NCBI GenBank assembly: GCA_031292485.1
Contig: JARLHA010000050.1
Location: 1-42,635 of the forward strand
Reading direction: 5' to 3'
Length of the DNA stretch: 42,635 nt
Source: Mucilaginibacter sp.
GTDB taxonomy: Bacteria > Bacteroidota > Bacteroidia > Sphingobacteriales > Sphingobacteriaceae
The notes beneath the pieces are model-generated. The model worked only from the letters and a program-made list of their open reading frames with translations, was not told the DNA's origin and did not search any database. Every line of letters begins with the position of its first letter. Within the stretch, counting starts at the first letter, position 1. Position numbers and translations under genes: made by a program. Shown in pieces: positions 8,139 through 15,396 of this stretch.

Positions 8139-9860
8139 TTACTCAAACCAGGCCATCACCACTTCTTTTGCAGGCATGGTAATTTCCAGTTTCAATTTCT
8201 TACGCATTCCGCCCAAATCGTTAAAAACTTTGTTGGGATTGGCTGCTTTCAGATCTTCAATGGTATTAAAGCCCATTTTATTCAACACGGGTACCCATTC
8301 GGCGGGTACACCGATATTGGTAAAATCTTCGGCGGTGGTTACCCTTGCTTTTTTCTCGGGGCGCATCTGCGGGAAGAACAGAACTTCCTGGATGGTGCTC
8401 TGGTTGGTCATCAGCATTACCAGCCTGTCGATACCGATTCCCAAGCCCGAGGTTGGCGGCATACCATATTCAAGCGAACGTAAAAAGTCGTCGTCCATTG
8501 CCATCGCTTCATCATCGCCGCGGCCGGCAAGGATCAGTTGCTCCTCTAAGCGTTCGCGCTGGTCCAGCGGGTCATTTAGTTCCGAATAGGCATTGGCTAT
8601 TTCTTTACCGTTTACAAACAGTTCAAAACGCTCTACCAGCCCGTCTGCACTACGGTGTTTTTTGGCCAGCGGGGTCATCTCAATTGGGTAATCGGTAATA
8701 TAGGTAGGCTGGATCAAATTCGCTTCCACTTTGGCGCTGAAAATCTCATCAATCAGTTTGCCTTTACCCATGCTGTTATCTACCTCAATTTCCAGCTCGG
8801 CGCAGGTTTGGCGCAGGGCGGTTTCGTCCATGGCCGATACATCGATGCCTGTATATTTCAGGATAGAATCATACATGGATAGCTTTTCATAAGGCCCGGC
8901 AAAATTGATTTCATTGGCGCCAACCTGTACAACCGGGATGCCGTGAACGGCCCTGGTTACTAGTTCCAGGCATTCCTCTATCATGGCCATCATCCAGTTA
9001 TAATCTTTGTAGGCCACATAGATCTCCATGCTGGTAAATTCCGGGTTATGGGTACGGTCCATTCCTTCATTCCGGAACATCTTCCCAAATTCATAAACAC
9101 CATCAAAACCCGCTACTATCAATCGTTTTAAATATAACTCATTGGCTATACGTAAAAACAAAGGCATATCCAGCGTGTTGTGGTGCGTTGAAAAAGGACG
9201 TGCAGCCGCGCCGCCATGTACGGGCTGTAGTATAGGTGTTTCCACTTCCAGCCAGCCCTGTTTGTTAAAGTAATCGCGCATGCTGCTGATCACTTTGGAG
9301 CGCTTGATGAAGATCTGTTTAAACTCCGGGTTAACGGTTAGGTCGACATAGCGCTGGCGGTACCGTTGTTCTGGATCGGTAAAGGCATCATGAATATTAC
9401 CTTCTTCATCGCGTTTTACGATAGGCAGGGGCTTTAAGGATTTTGACAATAGCGTCATTTCCTGTACGTGTACCGATATTTCACCGGTTTGCGTTAAAAA
9501 AACATAGCCCTTCACGCCGATAAAGTCGCCGATATCGAGCAGTTTTTTAAATACGGTATTGTAAAGGGTTTTGTCCTCGCCGGGGCAAATATCATCACGT
9601 TTGATATAGATCTGGATACGGCCGGCGGAGTCCTGCAATTTAGCAAATGATGCGCTGCCCATAATATTACGGCTCATGATGCGGCCGGCAATGGTTACAG
9701 ACTGGTACGTTTCCGGAAACCGCTCGAAGTTTTCGGTTATTTCTTCGGCAGTGGCGGTAACTTTATATTCTTCGGCGGGATAGGGGTTAATACCTAAGGC
9801 ACGAAGTTGTTTTAATGATTCGCGGCGTAAAATTTCCTGTTCGGATAGTGCAATACTCAT
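8139..9860 (-). CDS. lysS: Lysyl-tRNA synthetase, class II
   Basis: The enzyme charges tRNA-Lys with lysine. Residues ~50-145 form the OB-fold anticodon-binding domain (VTIAGRIMSRNIMGSASFAKL). The class II core follows, with motif 2 (FRNEGMDRTHNPEF) near 262-275 and motif 3 (GLGIGIDRLVML) near 480-491. At 573 residues it is ~70 longer than the E. coli enzyme because of a C-terminal extension (VPAEWVPVLNKMGFNTIEDL, then KVFNDLGGMRKKLKLEI) with a helix-hairpin-helix feel, which I believe is common in Bacteroidota. A TACCTTTG box at 9877-9884 lies 16 nt before the ATG. It is a single-gene unit. Confidence 0.97.
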   Translation of the reverse strand: MSIALSEQEILRRESLKQLRALGINPYPAEEYKVTATAEEITENFERFPETYQSVTIAGRIMSRNIMGSASFAKLQDSAGRIQIYIKRDDICPGEDKTLYNTVFKKLLDIGDFIGVKGYVFLTQTGEISVHVQEMTLLSKSLKPLPIVKRDEEGNIHDAFTDPEQRYRQRYVDLTVNPEFKQIFIKRSKVISSMRDYFNKQGWLEVETPILQPVHGGAAARPFSTHHNTLDMPLFLRIANELYLKRLIVAGFDGVYEFGKMFRNEGMDRTHNPEFTSMEIYVAYKDYNWMMAMIEECLELVTRAVHGIPVVQVGANEINFAGPYEKLSMYDSILKYTGIDVSAMDETALRQTCAELEIEVDNSMGKGKLIDEIFSAKVEANLIQPTYITDYPIEMTPLAKKHRSADGLVERFELFVNGKEIANAYSELNDPLDQRERLEEQLILAGRGDDEAMAMDDDFLRSLEYGMPPTSGLGIGIDRLVMLMTNQSTIQEVLFFPQMRPEKKARVTTAEDFTNIGVPAEWVPVLNKMGFNTIEDLKAANPNKVFNDLGGMRKKLKLEITMPAKEVVMAWFE

Positions 9861-9876
9861 ATTTTTATTAAAGCTG

Positions 9877-9884
9877 CAAAGGTA
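9877..9884 (-). promoter_or_regulatory. lysS -7 promoter box
   Basis: TACCTTTG on the minus strand matches TAnnTTTG and lies 16 nt before the lysS ATG. The upstream 9891-9945 stretch is a GTCCGGAAG-type dispersed repeat related to 7551-7590, and no clear -33 element is seen in it. Confidence 0.5.
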
Positions 9885-9972
9885 GGGATTTAGTCGGAAA
9901 GTCCGGAAGACAGTAAAGCCTGAAAGTTGGAAAAGTTCAAAAGAAAGTGTTTGCTGAAAAGTAGCTTCGAGG

Positions 9973-10230
9973 CTAATAGTGATCTTTCAATGAATAAATA
10001 TGAATAGCGTTGTCTTTGACTTCGTAAACTATCCTATGAATATTGTTGATGCGTCGTGACCACATTCCTGTAAAATTATGTTTAAGAGGCTCAGGTTTTC
10101 CAATTCCTTCAAACGGGGTTTGTTGAATAGATTGAATCAGTGCTAATATTCTTACTTGGATTTGTTTTTGGCCAGACTTTTTCCAGTATTTTAAATCATC
10201 CAAAGCCTTAGGCTGATATACTATTTCCAT
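9973..10230 (-). CDS. yoeB: YoeB/Txe-family mRNA interferase toxin
   Basis: This is the toxin of a type II toxin-antitoxin pair; YoeB cleaves mRNA in the ribosomal A site. The 85-residue product follows E. coli YoeB closely by eye: TPFEGIGKPEPLKHN and WSRRINNIHRIVYEV are near-identical blocks. The catalytic residues line up as Glu47, Arg66 and His84 with the terminal Tyr85 (E. coli Glu46, Arg65, His83, Tyr84). Its ATG lies inside the end of the antitoxin gene (10-nt overlap), so it is translated after the antitoxin. No residue needed for activity is missing, so it should be functional. Confidence 0.93.
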   Translation of the reverse strand: MEIVYQPKALDDLKYWKKSGQKQIQVRILALIQSIQQTPFEGIGKPEPLKHNFTGMWSRRINNIHRIVYEVKDNAIHIYSLKDHY

Positions 10231-10448
10231 AAGTCGTCAAGCGGTATCTTGATCCCTTTACCGTCTTCCATATCTTTTCTGCCTTGTTCTAATTTTTCGA
10301 CAAGATATGAATTGGCCATGATACGCTCGGTTTCATCCTGGAATTGAGTAATATCATCAATTTCGTAATCTAATTTAAGGGCATCTAAAACAGCTGTAAT
10401 AGCCTTTTCTGATAAAGAATCTTCAATATTTACTGTTAACGTTTTCAT
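10221..10448 (-). CDS. Antitoxin of the YoeB pair
   Basis: A 75-residue acidic protein directly upstream of and overlapping yoeB, as expected for the cognate antitoxin that neutralises the toxin and represses the operon. The N-terminus (MKTLTVNIEDSLSEKAITAVLDAL) would form the DNA-binding or dimerisation part. The tail (LEQGRKDMEDGKGIKIPLDDLWK in outline) is the toxin-binding segment. It does not look like a classic Phd/YefM sequence. The frame is open back to a TTG at 10463, but the ATG at 10448 with an AGG 6 nt upstream is the better start. Confidence 0.85.
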   Translation of the reverse strand: MKTLTVNIEDSLSEKAITAVLDALKLDYEIDDITQFQDETERIMANSYLVEKLEQGRKDMEDGKGIKIPLDDLWK

Positions 10449-10533
10449 TTGCCTAAAATGCAATTTATGAGGGCACTATAATTACAAATTTAATAAAATT
10501 ACAGCAATTTACTTAATGTCTTAACTTTACCCC

Positions 10534-11217
10534 ATGAATTTAAAAGTAATTGCTTTTGATGCGGACGATACCCTTTGGGTAAATGAGCCCTATTTCAGGC
10601 ATACAGAGGAACAGTTTTATAATTTATTGGGCGAATTCTCTTCGCAGCAGGGATTGGAGCGGGAGCTGTTTAAAATCGAAATTGAAAACCTGGGTTTTTA
10701 TGGCTACGGCATTAAAGGTTTTGTGCTGTCGATGATTGAGACCGCTCTGAAAGTTACGGATAACAAAATAAGTACTGAAGTTATCGGGAAGATCATTGCG
10801 CTTGGCAAGGAAATGCTGGACCGGCCTATTGAACTACTCGACGGCGTTGAAGAAGTGCTGGAAGCCCTGAAAAATAAATACCGCCTGGTAGTAGCTACAA
10901 AAGGCGACCTGCTCGACCAGGAACGTAAACTAAGGAAATCGGGCATCAGTCATAACTTCCACCATATCGAGATCATGAGCGAAAAGGATGATGCCAATTA
11001 CCTCAAACTGATCAAACACCTTGATATCCGGCCCTATGAATTGCTTATGGTGGGCAATTCCCTTAAAAGCGATATTTTACCGGTATTAAACGTCGGCGGG
11101 CATGGGGTGCATGTACCCTACCATATTACCTGGGCCCACGAACATATTGAGGACACGATTGATGACGAAAAGTTTAAGAGTGTGGAGGGGATAAGGGAGA
11201 TATTGGCGTTTTTGTAG
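10534..11217 (+). CDS. HAD-superfamily hydrolase
   Basis: A predicted cytoplasmic phosphatase of the haloacid dehalogenase fold. Motif I is DADDTLW at residues 9-15 (nucleophile Asp9, acid/base Asp11). Motif II is in VVATKGD (Thr), motif III is the Lys in MSEKDD, and motif IV is in VGNSLKSDI. Residues ~20-90 form the helical cap, giving a C1-type enzyme of 227 residues. The substrate is unknown; close relatives are often annotated as phosphoglycolate-phosphatase-like. Its last 44 nt overlap the 3' end of the convergent CPBP gene. A near-match promoter box TAACTTTA lies 4 nt before the ATG. Confidence 0.9.
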   Translation: MNLKVIAFDADDTLWVNEPYFRHTEEQFYNLLGEFSSQQGLERELFKIEIENLGFYGYGIKGFVLSMIETALKVTDNKISTEVIGKIIALGKEMLDRPIELLDGVEEVLEALKNKYRLVVATKGDLLDQERKLRKSGISHNFHHIEIMSEKDDANYLKLIKHLDIRPYELLMVGNSLKSDILPVLNVGGHGVHVPYHITWAHEHIEDTIDDEKFKSVEGIREILAFL

Positions 11218-12007
11218 GCGAATCCACTTTTTTTAAAATTGGTTTCTCCGTATGTTGTCTTTTATCAGGTTTATTTTGGCTGAACCCGAGCCCCATGGTT
11301 ACTGAGTTGATTAAGCAATGCAAAACGACTCCCCAAATAAAACCATTTTTGAACCTGATATAAGATAACGCCCAGCCCATCAACAATTGCGGTAAAACGT
11401 ATATGGGGTATATCCAGATGATTGCCCAATGTAATGGGGAATAATTGGATACATGCATTAATCCAAATAGGCAGATGGAGGTGATAATCAACTTTTTTTT
11501 TGTTGATCTGCTTAATAATATTTGCCTGGGTATTAGATTAACGATTAAGGCGTAAATTAGTCCGGCAAGCACAATTCGTATCAATAATACCGAAGCGAAA
11601 CCAATACTGTGATTCAGGGTTTTAACATACGGTATCGCGCTGCTGAATAATAAAACAGCTACGGCTAAACTCAATGCTATATGTGTTTTTTTAAACGAAA
11701 GCGGCAGGCGAAAAATCGTTTCTTCCAGTAACGGACCAATCAGGCATATATAAATTATAGCTGTTAAGTACCCGATTTTTTTTATTAAATGCTGAAAGGT
11801 AACGCTGTTTTGATCACTAATACTATTGTAGTGAAATACGTGCGTAGCAATATGGTCTGCCAGTAAAATTAAAGGGACGGTAAATATTATAAATAGCCAG
11901 ATAAGCCCGTACGTTTTCAGTATTAGTACTGTCTTTTCTTTAAATGGCAGCTGAGGTTTTAACGCTAAATCAGGATATTCGCTGATTTTCAGCAATTCTT
12001 CAAACAT
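11174..12007 (-). CDS. CPBP-family intramembrane metalloprotease (CAAX protease-like)
   Basis: A multi-pass inner-membrane protein of 277 residues with about seven hydrophobic segments. The CPBP motifs are present: EETIFR (the EExxxR motif) after GPLL, FGLMHVSN (FxxxH), and HCLINS (HxxxN-type). These are the metal-binding and catalytic residues of the Rce1/Abi family. The C-terminal 35 residues are polar (QHTEKPILKKVDSPTKTP). It starts 3 nt after the stop of the acyl-CoA ligase gene and so is in an operon with it. Whether it has a processing role is unknown; CPBP proteins are also linked to bacteriocin immunity, for which there is no support here. Confidence 0.87.
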   Translation of the reverse strand: MFEELLKISEYPDLALKPQLPFKEKTVLILKTYGLIWLFIIFTVPLILLADHIATHVFHYNSISDQNSVTFQHLIKKIGYLTAIIYICLIGPLLEETIFRLPLSFKKTHIALSLAVAVLLFSSAIPYVKTLNHSIGFASVLLIRIVLAGLIYALIVNLIPRQILLSRSTKKKLIITSICLFGLMHVSNYSPLHWAIIWIYPIYVLPQLLMGWALSYIRFKNGFIWGVVLHCLINSVTMGLGFSQNKPDKRQHTEKPILKKVDSPTKTPISPLSPPHS

Positions 12008-12010
12008 CCA

Positions 12011-13924
12011 TTAATCCGCCTCCGCTTCCTGTAAATACATTTCATCGATAGGCTGAGCGTATTTTTTTTCGATCACTTTGCGCTTGGCTTTCATGGTAGG
12101 GGTGATCTCGCCATCGTCAATGCTGAAGGGTTTACGTTTTACTTTAAAGTTTTTGATGCGTTCAAACTTAGCCAACTCGTTTGAGAGGCGTTTGATATCC
12201 TGTCCGATCCAGTCCACAATCTCTTTGTCTTCAATAAACCAATCAGGTTTTTCAAAAAAGCTTTCATCTAAATTAAAGGCTTCCTGCAGGCTTTCTTTTG
12301 ATGGTACAACGATAGCAGTAATGTATTCCCGTTTATCGCCCACTAAAAATATCTGCTCAATTTTGGGACTCTTTAAATAAGTATTTTCAACCGGTGTCGG
12401 GTAGATGTTTTTGCCATAGGCATTTACCAGCATATTTTTCAGCCGATCGGTAATTTGCAGGTTGCCGCGGTAATAGCGGCCTATATCGCCGGTGTGGAAC
12501 CAGCCGTCAGGATCAATGACAGAAGCAGTTTCTTCCGGTTTGTTCCAGTAGCCTTTCATTACGCAATGCCCGCGCACAATGATCTCGCCTTCTTCCGATT
12601 GAAAATCTTCTTTAAAAGTATCGTGGGTTTGGATAGTGTAAATCTGTTTGGTATCGACGTTTTGGATAGCCACCTCAATGCCGGGGATGATACGGCCCAC
12701 GGTGCCATAAATGATGCGGTCGGTTTCGGTAACGGCCATTACCGGCGAGGTTTCTGTCAAGCCAAAACCCTCCAGTATTTTAATGCCCAGGTCGCCGAAG
12801 AACTCACCTATGTTTTTTGGCAAAGCGCCGCCGCCAGAAAGCATGATCTTTAAGCGGCCGCCAGTTTTTTCTTTGATCTTACTGAATACCAGCTTTTCGG
12901 CAAGTTTATGCTGCTGGCTTAAAATAAGCCCTGGTTTTTTACCGGCTTCTTTAACCAACCTTACCTCGCGGCCAATTTTTAGAGACCACAAAAAGATCTT
13001 CGATTTAACACCACCTGCAGACGTGCCGTTTTTCATGGCGCGATCATGTATGCGTTCCAACAGGCGCGGTACGCAGTTCATTACGGTTGGCCTAACTTCG
13101 GCCATGTTTTTTGCCAGCAGGTCCAGGCTTTGCGCGAAAGCTATTTTACTGCCGGTATAAAGGCAAATATGGTAAGTCGCTGTACGTTCAAAAACATGGG
13201 ATAGTGGCAGGAACGATAAAAAAATATCGTCTTTAACAATGATCGGAATCTGTATCAGGCTTACCCTTGCATTTTCTGTAAGGTTAAAATGGGTAAGCAT
13301 TACGCCTTTCGGCGTGCCTGTAGTGCCCGAAGTATAAATCAAACAGGAAAGATCTGATGGTAAAATCGCTTCGCGGGCAATGTTTATAGCTGTGCGGTGT
13401 TTTTCAACCAGTTTATTGCCTTCTTCAATTAACTGGCTGAAGCTGATCACGCCTGCATTCAGGTTTATTTTGTTTGTAAATTTTTCAAAATCGTCAAATG
13501 CCGGGATCAGCCTGATCAATGCCCGGCAATTATTGGCTACTTTAAGCACTTTCCGGAACAAAAACGGGTTGCCGCATAAAATAGTACGGGCGCCGGAGTC
13601 ATTTAAAATGTATTCAATTTCAGTTTCACTAAGGGTGGGGTAGATGGAGGTATTGATAGCGCCTAATTGTTGAAGGGCCTGGTCGTAATAAACATAGTCA
13701 GGGCCGTTTTCAATAATTAATGCTAAACGATCACCCTTTTTGATGCCGATCTCGAGGAAATAGGCGGAGATGGCGTCTATTCGTTCCAACGCTTCCTTAT
13801 AGCTGATATCTATCCAGGTATCACCTACTTTATGGCTCATAAAAGTGTGGGTGTCAGGGTGGATGTTTTGAACAATATTCCGTATAAGATTAGGAATAGT
13901 TGATTTGTCGGCTGCGGTGTTCAT
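12011..13924 (-). CDS. fadD: Long-chain fatty acid-CoA ligase (AMP-forming)
   Basis: The enzyme activates long-chain fatty acids to acyl-CoA via an acyl-AMP at the inner face of the membrane. The AMP-binding P-loop YTSGTTGTPKGVML is near residues 200-213, with the adenylate-forming motif LEGFGLTETSP downstream, WFHTGDIG near residue 480 and the hinge/Lys region DRLKNMLVNAYGKNI. The length of 637 residues is normal for the eukaryote-like long-chain ACSL/FadD15 group. The frame is open to a TTG at 13954, but an exact TAGATTTG promoter box lies at 13952-13959, over that codon, so the ATG at 13924 is chosen. Downstream is the CPBP protease at a 3-nt gap; upstream is the RAYT/REP region. Confidence 0.95.
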   Translation of the reverse strand: MNTAADKSTIPNLIRNIVQNIHPDTHTFMSHKVGDTWIDISYKEALERIDAISAYFLEIGIKKGDRLALIIENGPDYVYYDQALQQLGAINTSIYPTLSETEIEYILNDSGARTILCGNPFLFRKVLKVANNCRALIRLIPAFDDFEKFTNKINLNAGVISFSQLIEEGNKLVEKHRTAINIAREAILPSDLSCLIYTSGTTGTPKGVMLTHFNLTENARVSLIQIPIIVKDDIFLSFLPLSHVFERTATYHICLYTGSKIAFAQSLDLLAKNMAEVRPTVMNCVPRLLERIHDRAMKNGTSAGGVKSKIFLWSLKIGREVRLVKEAGKKPGLILSQQHKLAEKLVFSKIKEKTGGRLKIMLSGGGALPKNIGEFFGDLGIKILEGFGLTETSPVMAVTETDRIIYGTVGRIIPGIEVAIQNVDTKQIYTIQTHDTFKEDFQSEEGEIIVRGHCVMKGYWNKPEETASVIDPDGWFHTGDIGRYYRGNLQITDRLKNMLVNAYGKNIYPTPVENTYLKSPKIEQIFLVGDKREYITAIVVPSKESLQEAFNLDESFFEKPDWFIEDKEIVDWIGQDIKRLSNELAKFERIKNFKVKRKPFSIDDGEITPTMKAKRKVIEKKYAQPIDEMYLQEAEAD

Positions 13925-13951
13925 TAAGTTTAAATCGGGTTTACTGGGTAA

Positions 13952-13959
13952 CAAATCTA
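13952..13959 (-). promoter_or_regulatory. fadD -7 promoter box
   Basis: TAGATTTG on the minus strand matches TAnnTTTG exactly, 27 nt before the chosen ATG. It overlaps the TTG codon that begins the longest open frame. Confidence 0.55.
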
Positions 13960-14020
13960 ATTTATTTTACAATATATTACTACGGTTTTTTCTTTCAGCT
14001 GTCTGTGTCCTCATCCCTCC

Positions 14021-14044
14021 GTTGTCTGTGTCCTCACAGACAAC
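14021..14044. repeat. REP-like palindrome 1 of the RAYT locus
   Basis: Perfect 10-bp arms (GTTGTCTGTG and its complement) with loop TCCT. A half copy (TGTCTGTGTCCTCA) lies just upstream at 14000-14013. The element is found only around the transposase gene in this window. Confidence 0.85.
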
Positions 14045-14047
14045 AGC

Positions 14048-14110
14048 CGGAATGTTTAAATTGAATTTAATTATATTCACTTATGGAATTGGATGTTATT
14101 TACTTTTTCT
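14048..14110 (+). pseudogene. Truncated duplicate of the RAYT gene 5' end
   Basis: This stretch is ~85% identical by eye to 14198-14259, which covers the leader and first codons of the intact transposase. It contains an ATG at 14083 giving MELDVIYF, against MELDIIYF in the intact gene. It stops matching after about nine codons and runs into a half REP. The REP-plus-gene-start unit is therefore a tandem duplication of ~150-nt period whose first copy lost the rest of the gene. Confidence 0.7.
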
Positions 14111-14114
14111 CGCC

Positions 14115-14130
14115 GTTGTCTGTGACCCCA
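14115..14130. repeat. Half REP-like element
   Basis: GTTGTCTGTGACCCCA carries one arm of the RAYT-associated palindrome and no complementary arm. It marks the break of the truncated gene copy. Confidence 0.6.
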
Positions 14131-14139
14131 TCTCCCCCG

Positions 14140-14162
14140 GGGCTGACCAAAAAGGTCAGCCC
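14140..14162. repeat. Second type of hairpin in the RAYT locus
   Basis: Perfect 9-bp stem GGGCTGACC / GGTCAGCCC with loop AAAAA. It is unrelated in sequence to the GTTGTCTGTG palindromes, and is inserted between the truncated copy and the third palindrome. Confidence 0.75.
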
Positions 14163-14170
14163 TTCTCCCC

Positions 14171-14194
14171 GTTGTCTGTGTCCCCACAGACAAC
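14171..14194. repeat. REP-like palindrome 2 of the RAYT locus
   Basis: Perfect 10-bp arms GTTGTCTGTG / complement with loop TCCC, 37 nt before the transposase ATG. It is the copy nearest the intact gene. Confidence 0.85.
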
Positions 14195-14231
14195 TAACGG
14201 AATGTTTGAAGTAAATTTATTATATTCACTC

Positions 14232-14753
14232 ATGGAATTGGACATTATTTACTTTTATACAGTTGCTATCCTCGACTGGATGCATCTTTTAGAATCAGAA
14301 AGGTTTAAACAGATTGTACTAAACAGCCTTATTCATCTGGTAGAAAAGCAAAAACTTAAAGTTTATGGCTTTGTGATTATGCCAAACCACATCCACATTA
14401 TATGGGAGAACATAGCTATGAACGGGAAAGAAATGCCTTATGAGAGTTTTATGAAATTTACCGGGCATGCTTTTTTAGATGAATTGCGGAAGACTAATGA
14501 CCCGATGCTGGATAAATTCAAAGTCGATCGGAATAGCCGCAAACACCAGTTTTGGCAAAGAAATGGTTTGCCAATAGCTATGTTTAACAGGAAAATATTA
14601 GAGCAGAAATTAGATTATACCCATTACAATCCATTACAAGAGCATTGGAAATTAGTAGCCGATCCTAATGATTACTATTATTCTTCCTGCTCTTTTTATG
14701 AGTTGGAGGATAAGAAATTCAGCTGGCTGACGCATTATATGGACGTTTTTTAG
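14232..14753 (+). CDS. REP-associated tyrosine transposase (RAYT, Y1/IS200-like)
   Basis: A 173-residue single-strand DNA transposase of the HUH/Y1 superfamily. The metal-binding HUH motif is His53-Ile-His55 in VIMPNHIHIIWE. The likely catalytic tyrosine is Tyr129 in EQKLDYTHYNP, where RAYTs usually have LDYIHNNP. There are no terminal inverted repeats. Instead, five palindromes with a conserved core flank the gene, which is the hallmark of domesticated RAYT/REP systems that cut at their own REP hairpins. Starts at 14202 or earlier are possible (the frame is open to 13905), but MELDIIYFYTVAILDW aligns with normal RAYT N-termini. The gene is intact with no frameshift. Confidence 0.9.
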   Translation: MELDIIYFYTVAILDWMHLLESERFKQIVLNSLIHLVEKQKLKVYGFVIMPNHIHIIWENIAMNGKEMPYESFMKFTGHAFLDELRKTNDPMLDKFKVDRNSRKHQFWQRNGLPIAMFNRKILEQKLDYTHYNPLQEHWKLVADPNDYYYSSCSFYELEDKKFSWLTHYMDVF

Positions 14754-14804
14754 AAACAGGCGTTGGTTGTTTGGGGAGATTCTCTTCACTCTAATATGGC
14801 GGAA

Positions 14805-14826
14805 TTGTCTGTGGGGACACAGACAA
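14805..14826. repeat. REP-like palindrome 3, inverted orientation
   Basis: 9-bp arms TTGTCTGTG / CACAGACAA with loop GGGA, the complement of the TCCC loop upstream. Copies before and after the gene are thus in opposite orientation, as in REP/iREP pairs. Confidence 0.85.
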
Positions 14827-14863
14827 CGGGGATGCAGAAATTTTCCCCGCTCTTACACGTGGA

Positions 14864-14887
14864 GGTGTCTGTGAGGATACAGACACC
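14864..14887. repeat. REP-like palindrome 4, inverted orientation, diverged
   Basis: Arms GGTGTCTGTG / TACAGACACC (one G-T pair) with loop AGGA, the complement of TCCT. A compensating change relative to the consensus keeps the stem (GTGTC with GACAC). Confidence 0.8.
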
Positions 14888-14912
14888 GGGGATAGAGTGG
14901 GGTGGTGCATAA

Positions 14913-14943
14913 ACAAAAAAGGCGCTAGCTGCGCCTTTTTTGT
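14913..14943. terminator. Bidirectional terminator between RAYT and isc genes
   Basis: An A-run, stem GGCGC, loop TAGCT, stem GCGCC and T-run. It can end transcripts from both the transposase (+) and iscSUA (-). Confidence 0.8.
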
Positions 14944-14959
14944 TTATTATATTTTTTCC

Positions 14960-14983
14960 GTTGGCTGTGTCCCCACAGCCAAC
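14960..14983. repeat. REP-like palindrome 5, variant arm
   Basis: Perfect 10-bp arms GTTGGCTGTG / complement with loop TCCC. Both arms carry the same T-to-G type change relative to the consensus, so the hairpin is preserved by covariation. It lies 9 nt past the iscA stop. Confidence 0.8.
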
Positions 14984-14992
14984 ATGTCAGGG

Positions 14993-15319
14993 TTATACCG
15001 AAAAACTCTCGCCGCAGCCGCAGGTACGGCTGGCGTTAGGGTTATGGAAATTAAAGCCTTTACCATTGAGCCCGTCCGAAAAATCGAGTTCGGTGCCGGC
15101 CAGGTACAGGAATGATTTCATATCAAGGGCAAAGCGAACGCCGCGGTCCTCAAAAAACTGATCGCCTTTCTTTATCTCGTTATCAAAATCGAGATTATAC
15201 GATAAGCCCGAACAACCACCTCCTTTAACAGAAACCCTCAGGAAATAGGAGCCATCAAGCCCCGCATCCTGCATCAGGTGGTCTATTTTGCTTTTTGCTT
15301 TATCTGTTACAGTTACCAT
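14993..15319 (-). CDS. iscA: Iron-sulfur cluster assembly/carrier protein IscA (A-type)
   Basis: An A-type carrier that takes Fe-S clusters from the scaffold to target proteins. The three conserved cysteines are Cys36 (GGGCSGLSY), Cys100 and Cys102 (RTCGCGESF). The length of 108 residues is standard. It is the third gene of an iscS-iscU-iscA order on the minus strand, after a 77-nt gap that holds a perfect 17-bp inverted repeat. There is no iscR, hscBA or fdx here, so this is a minimal isc operon as is usual for Bacteroidota. Confidence 0.95.
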   Translation of the reverse strand: MVTVTDKAKSKIDHLMQDAGLDGSYFLRVSVKGGGCSGLSYNLDFDNEIKKGDQFFEDRGVRFALDMKSFLYLAGTELDFSDGLNGKGFNFHNPNASRTCGCGESFSV

Positions 15320-15327
15320 TTTTGTAT

Positions 15328-15388
15328 AGAGTCAAGAATCAAGAGTCGAGAATCAATCCAAAAAACTTAGTTCTTGATTCTTGACTCT
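15328..15388. repeat. Perfect 17-bp inverted repeat between iscU and iscA
   Basis: AGAGTCAAGAATCAAGA (15328-15344) pairs perfectly with 15372-15388. Related CTTGATTCTTGACTC words occur at 37350-37470, so it is a dispersed intergenic repeat. As a transcribed hairpin it could set the ratio of iscA to iscSU message. Confidence 0.75.
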
Positions 15389-15396
15389 TGGTTCTA

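Noticed and set aside
12078..13643. Several 87-149 codon frames on the plus strand within fadD
   Set aside because: All are shadows of the acyl-CoA ligase, whose motifs are complete on the minus strand.
13905..14231. Open frame that would add about 109 residues before the RAYT start
   Set aside because: It runs through palindromes, a truncated gene copy and the fadD promoter region; the added sequence has no transposase character. The ATG at 14232 matches normal RAYT N-termini.
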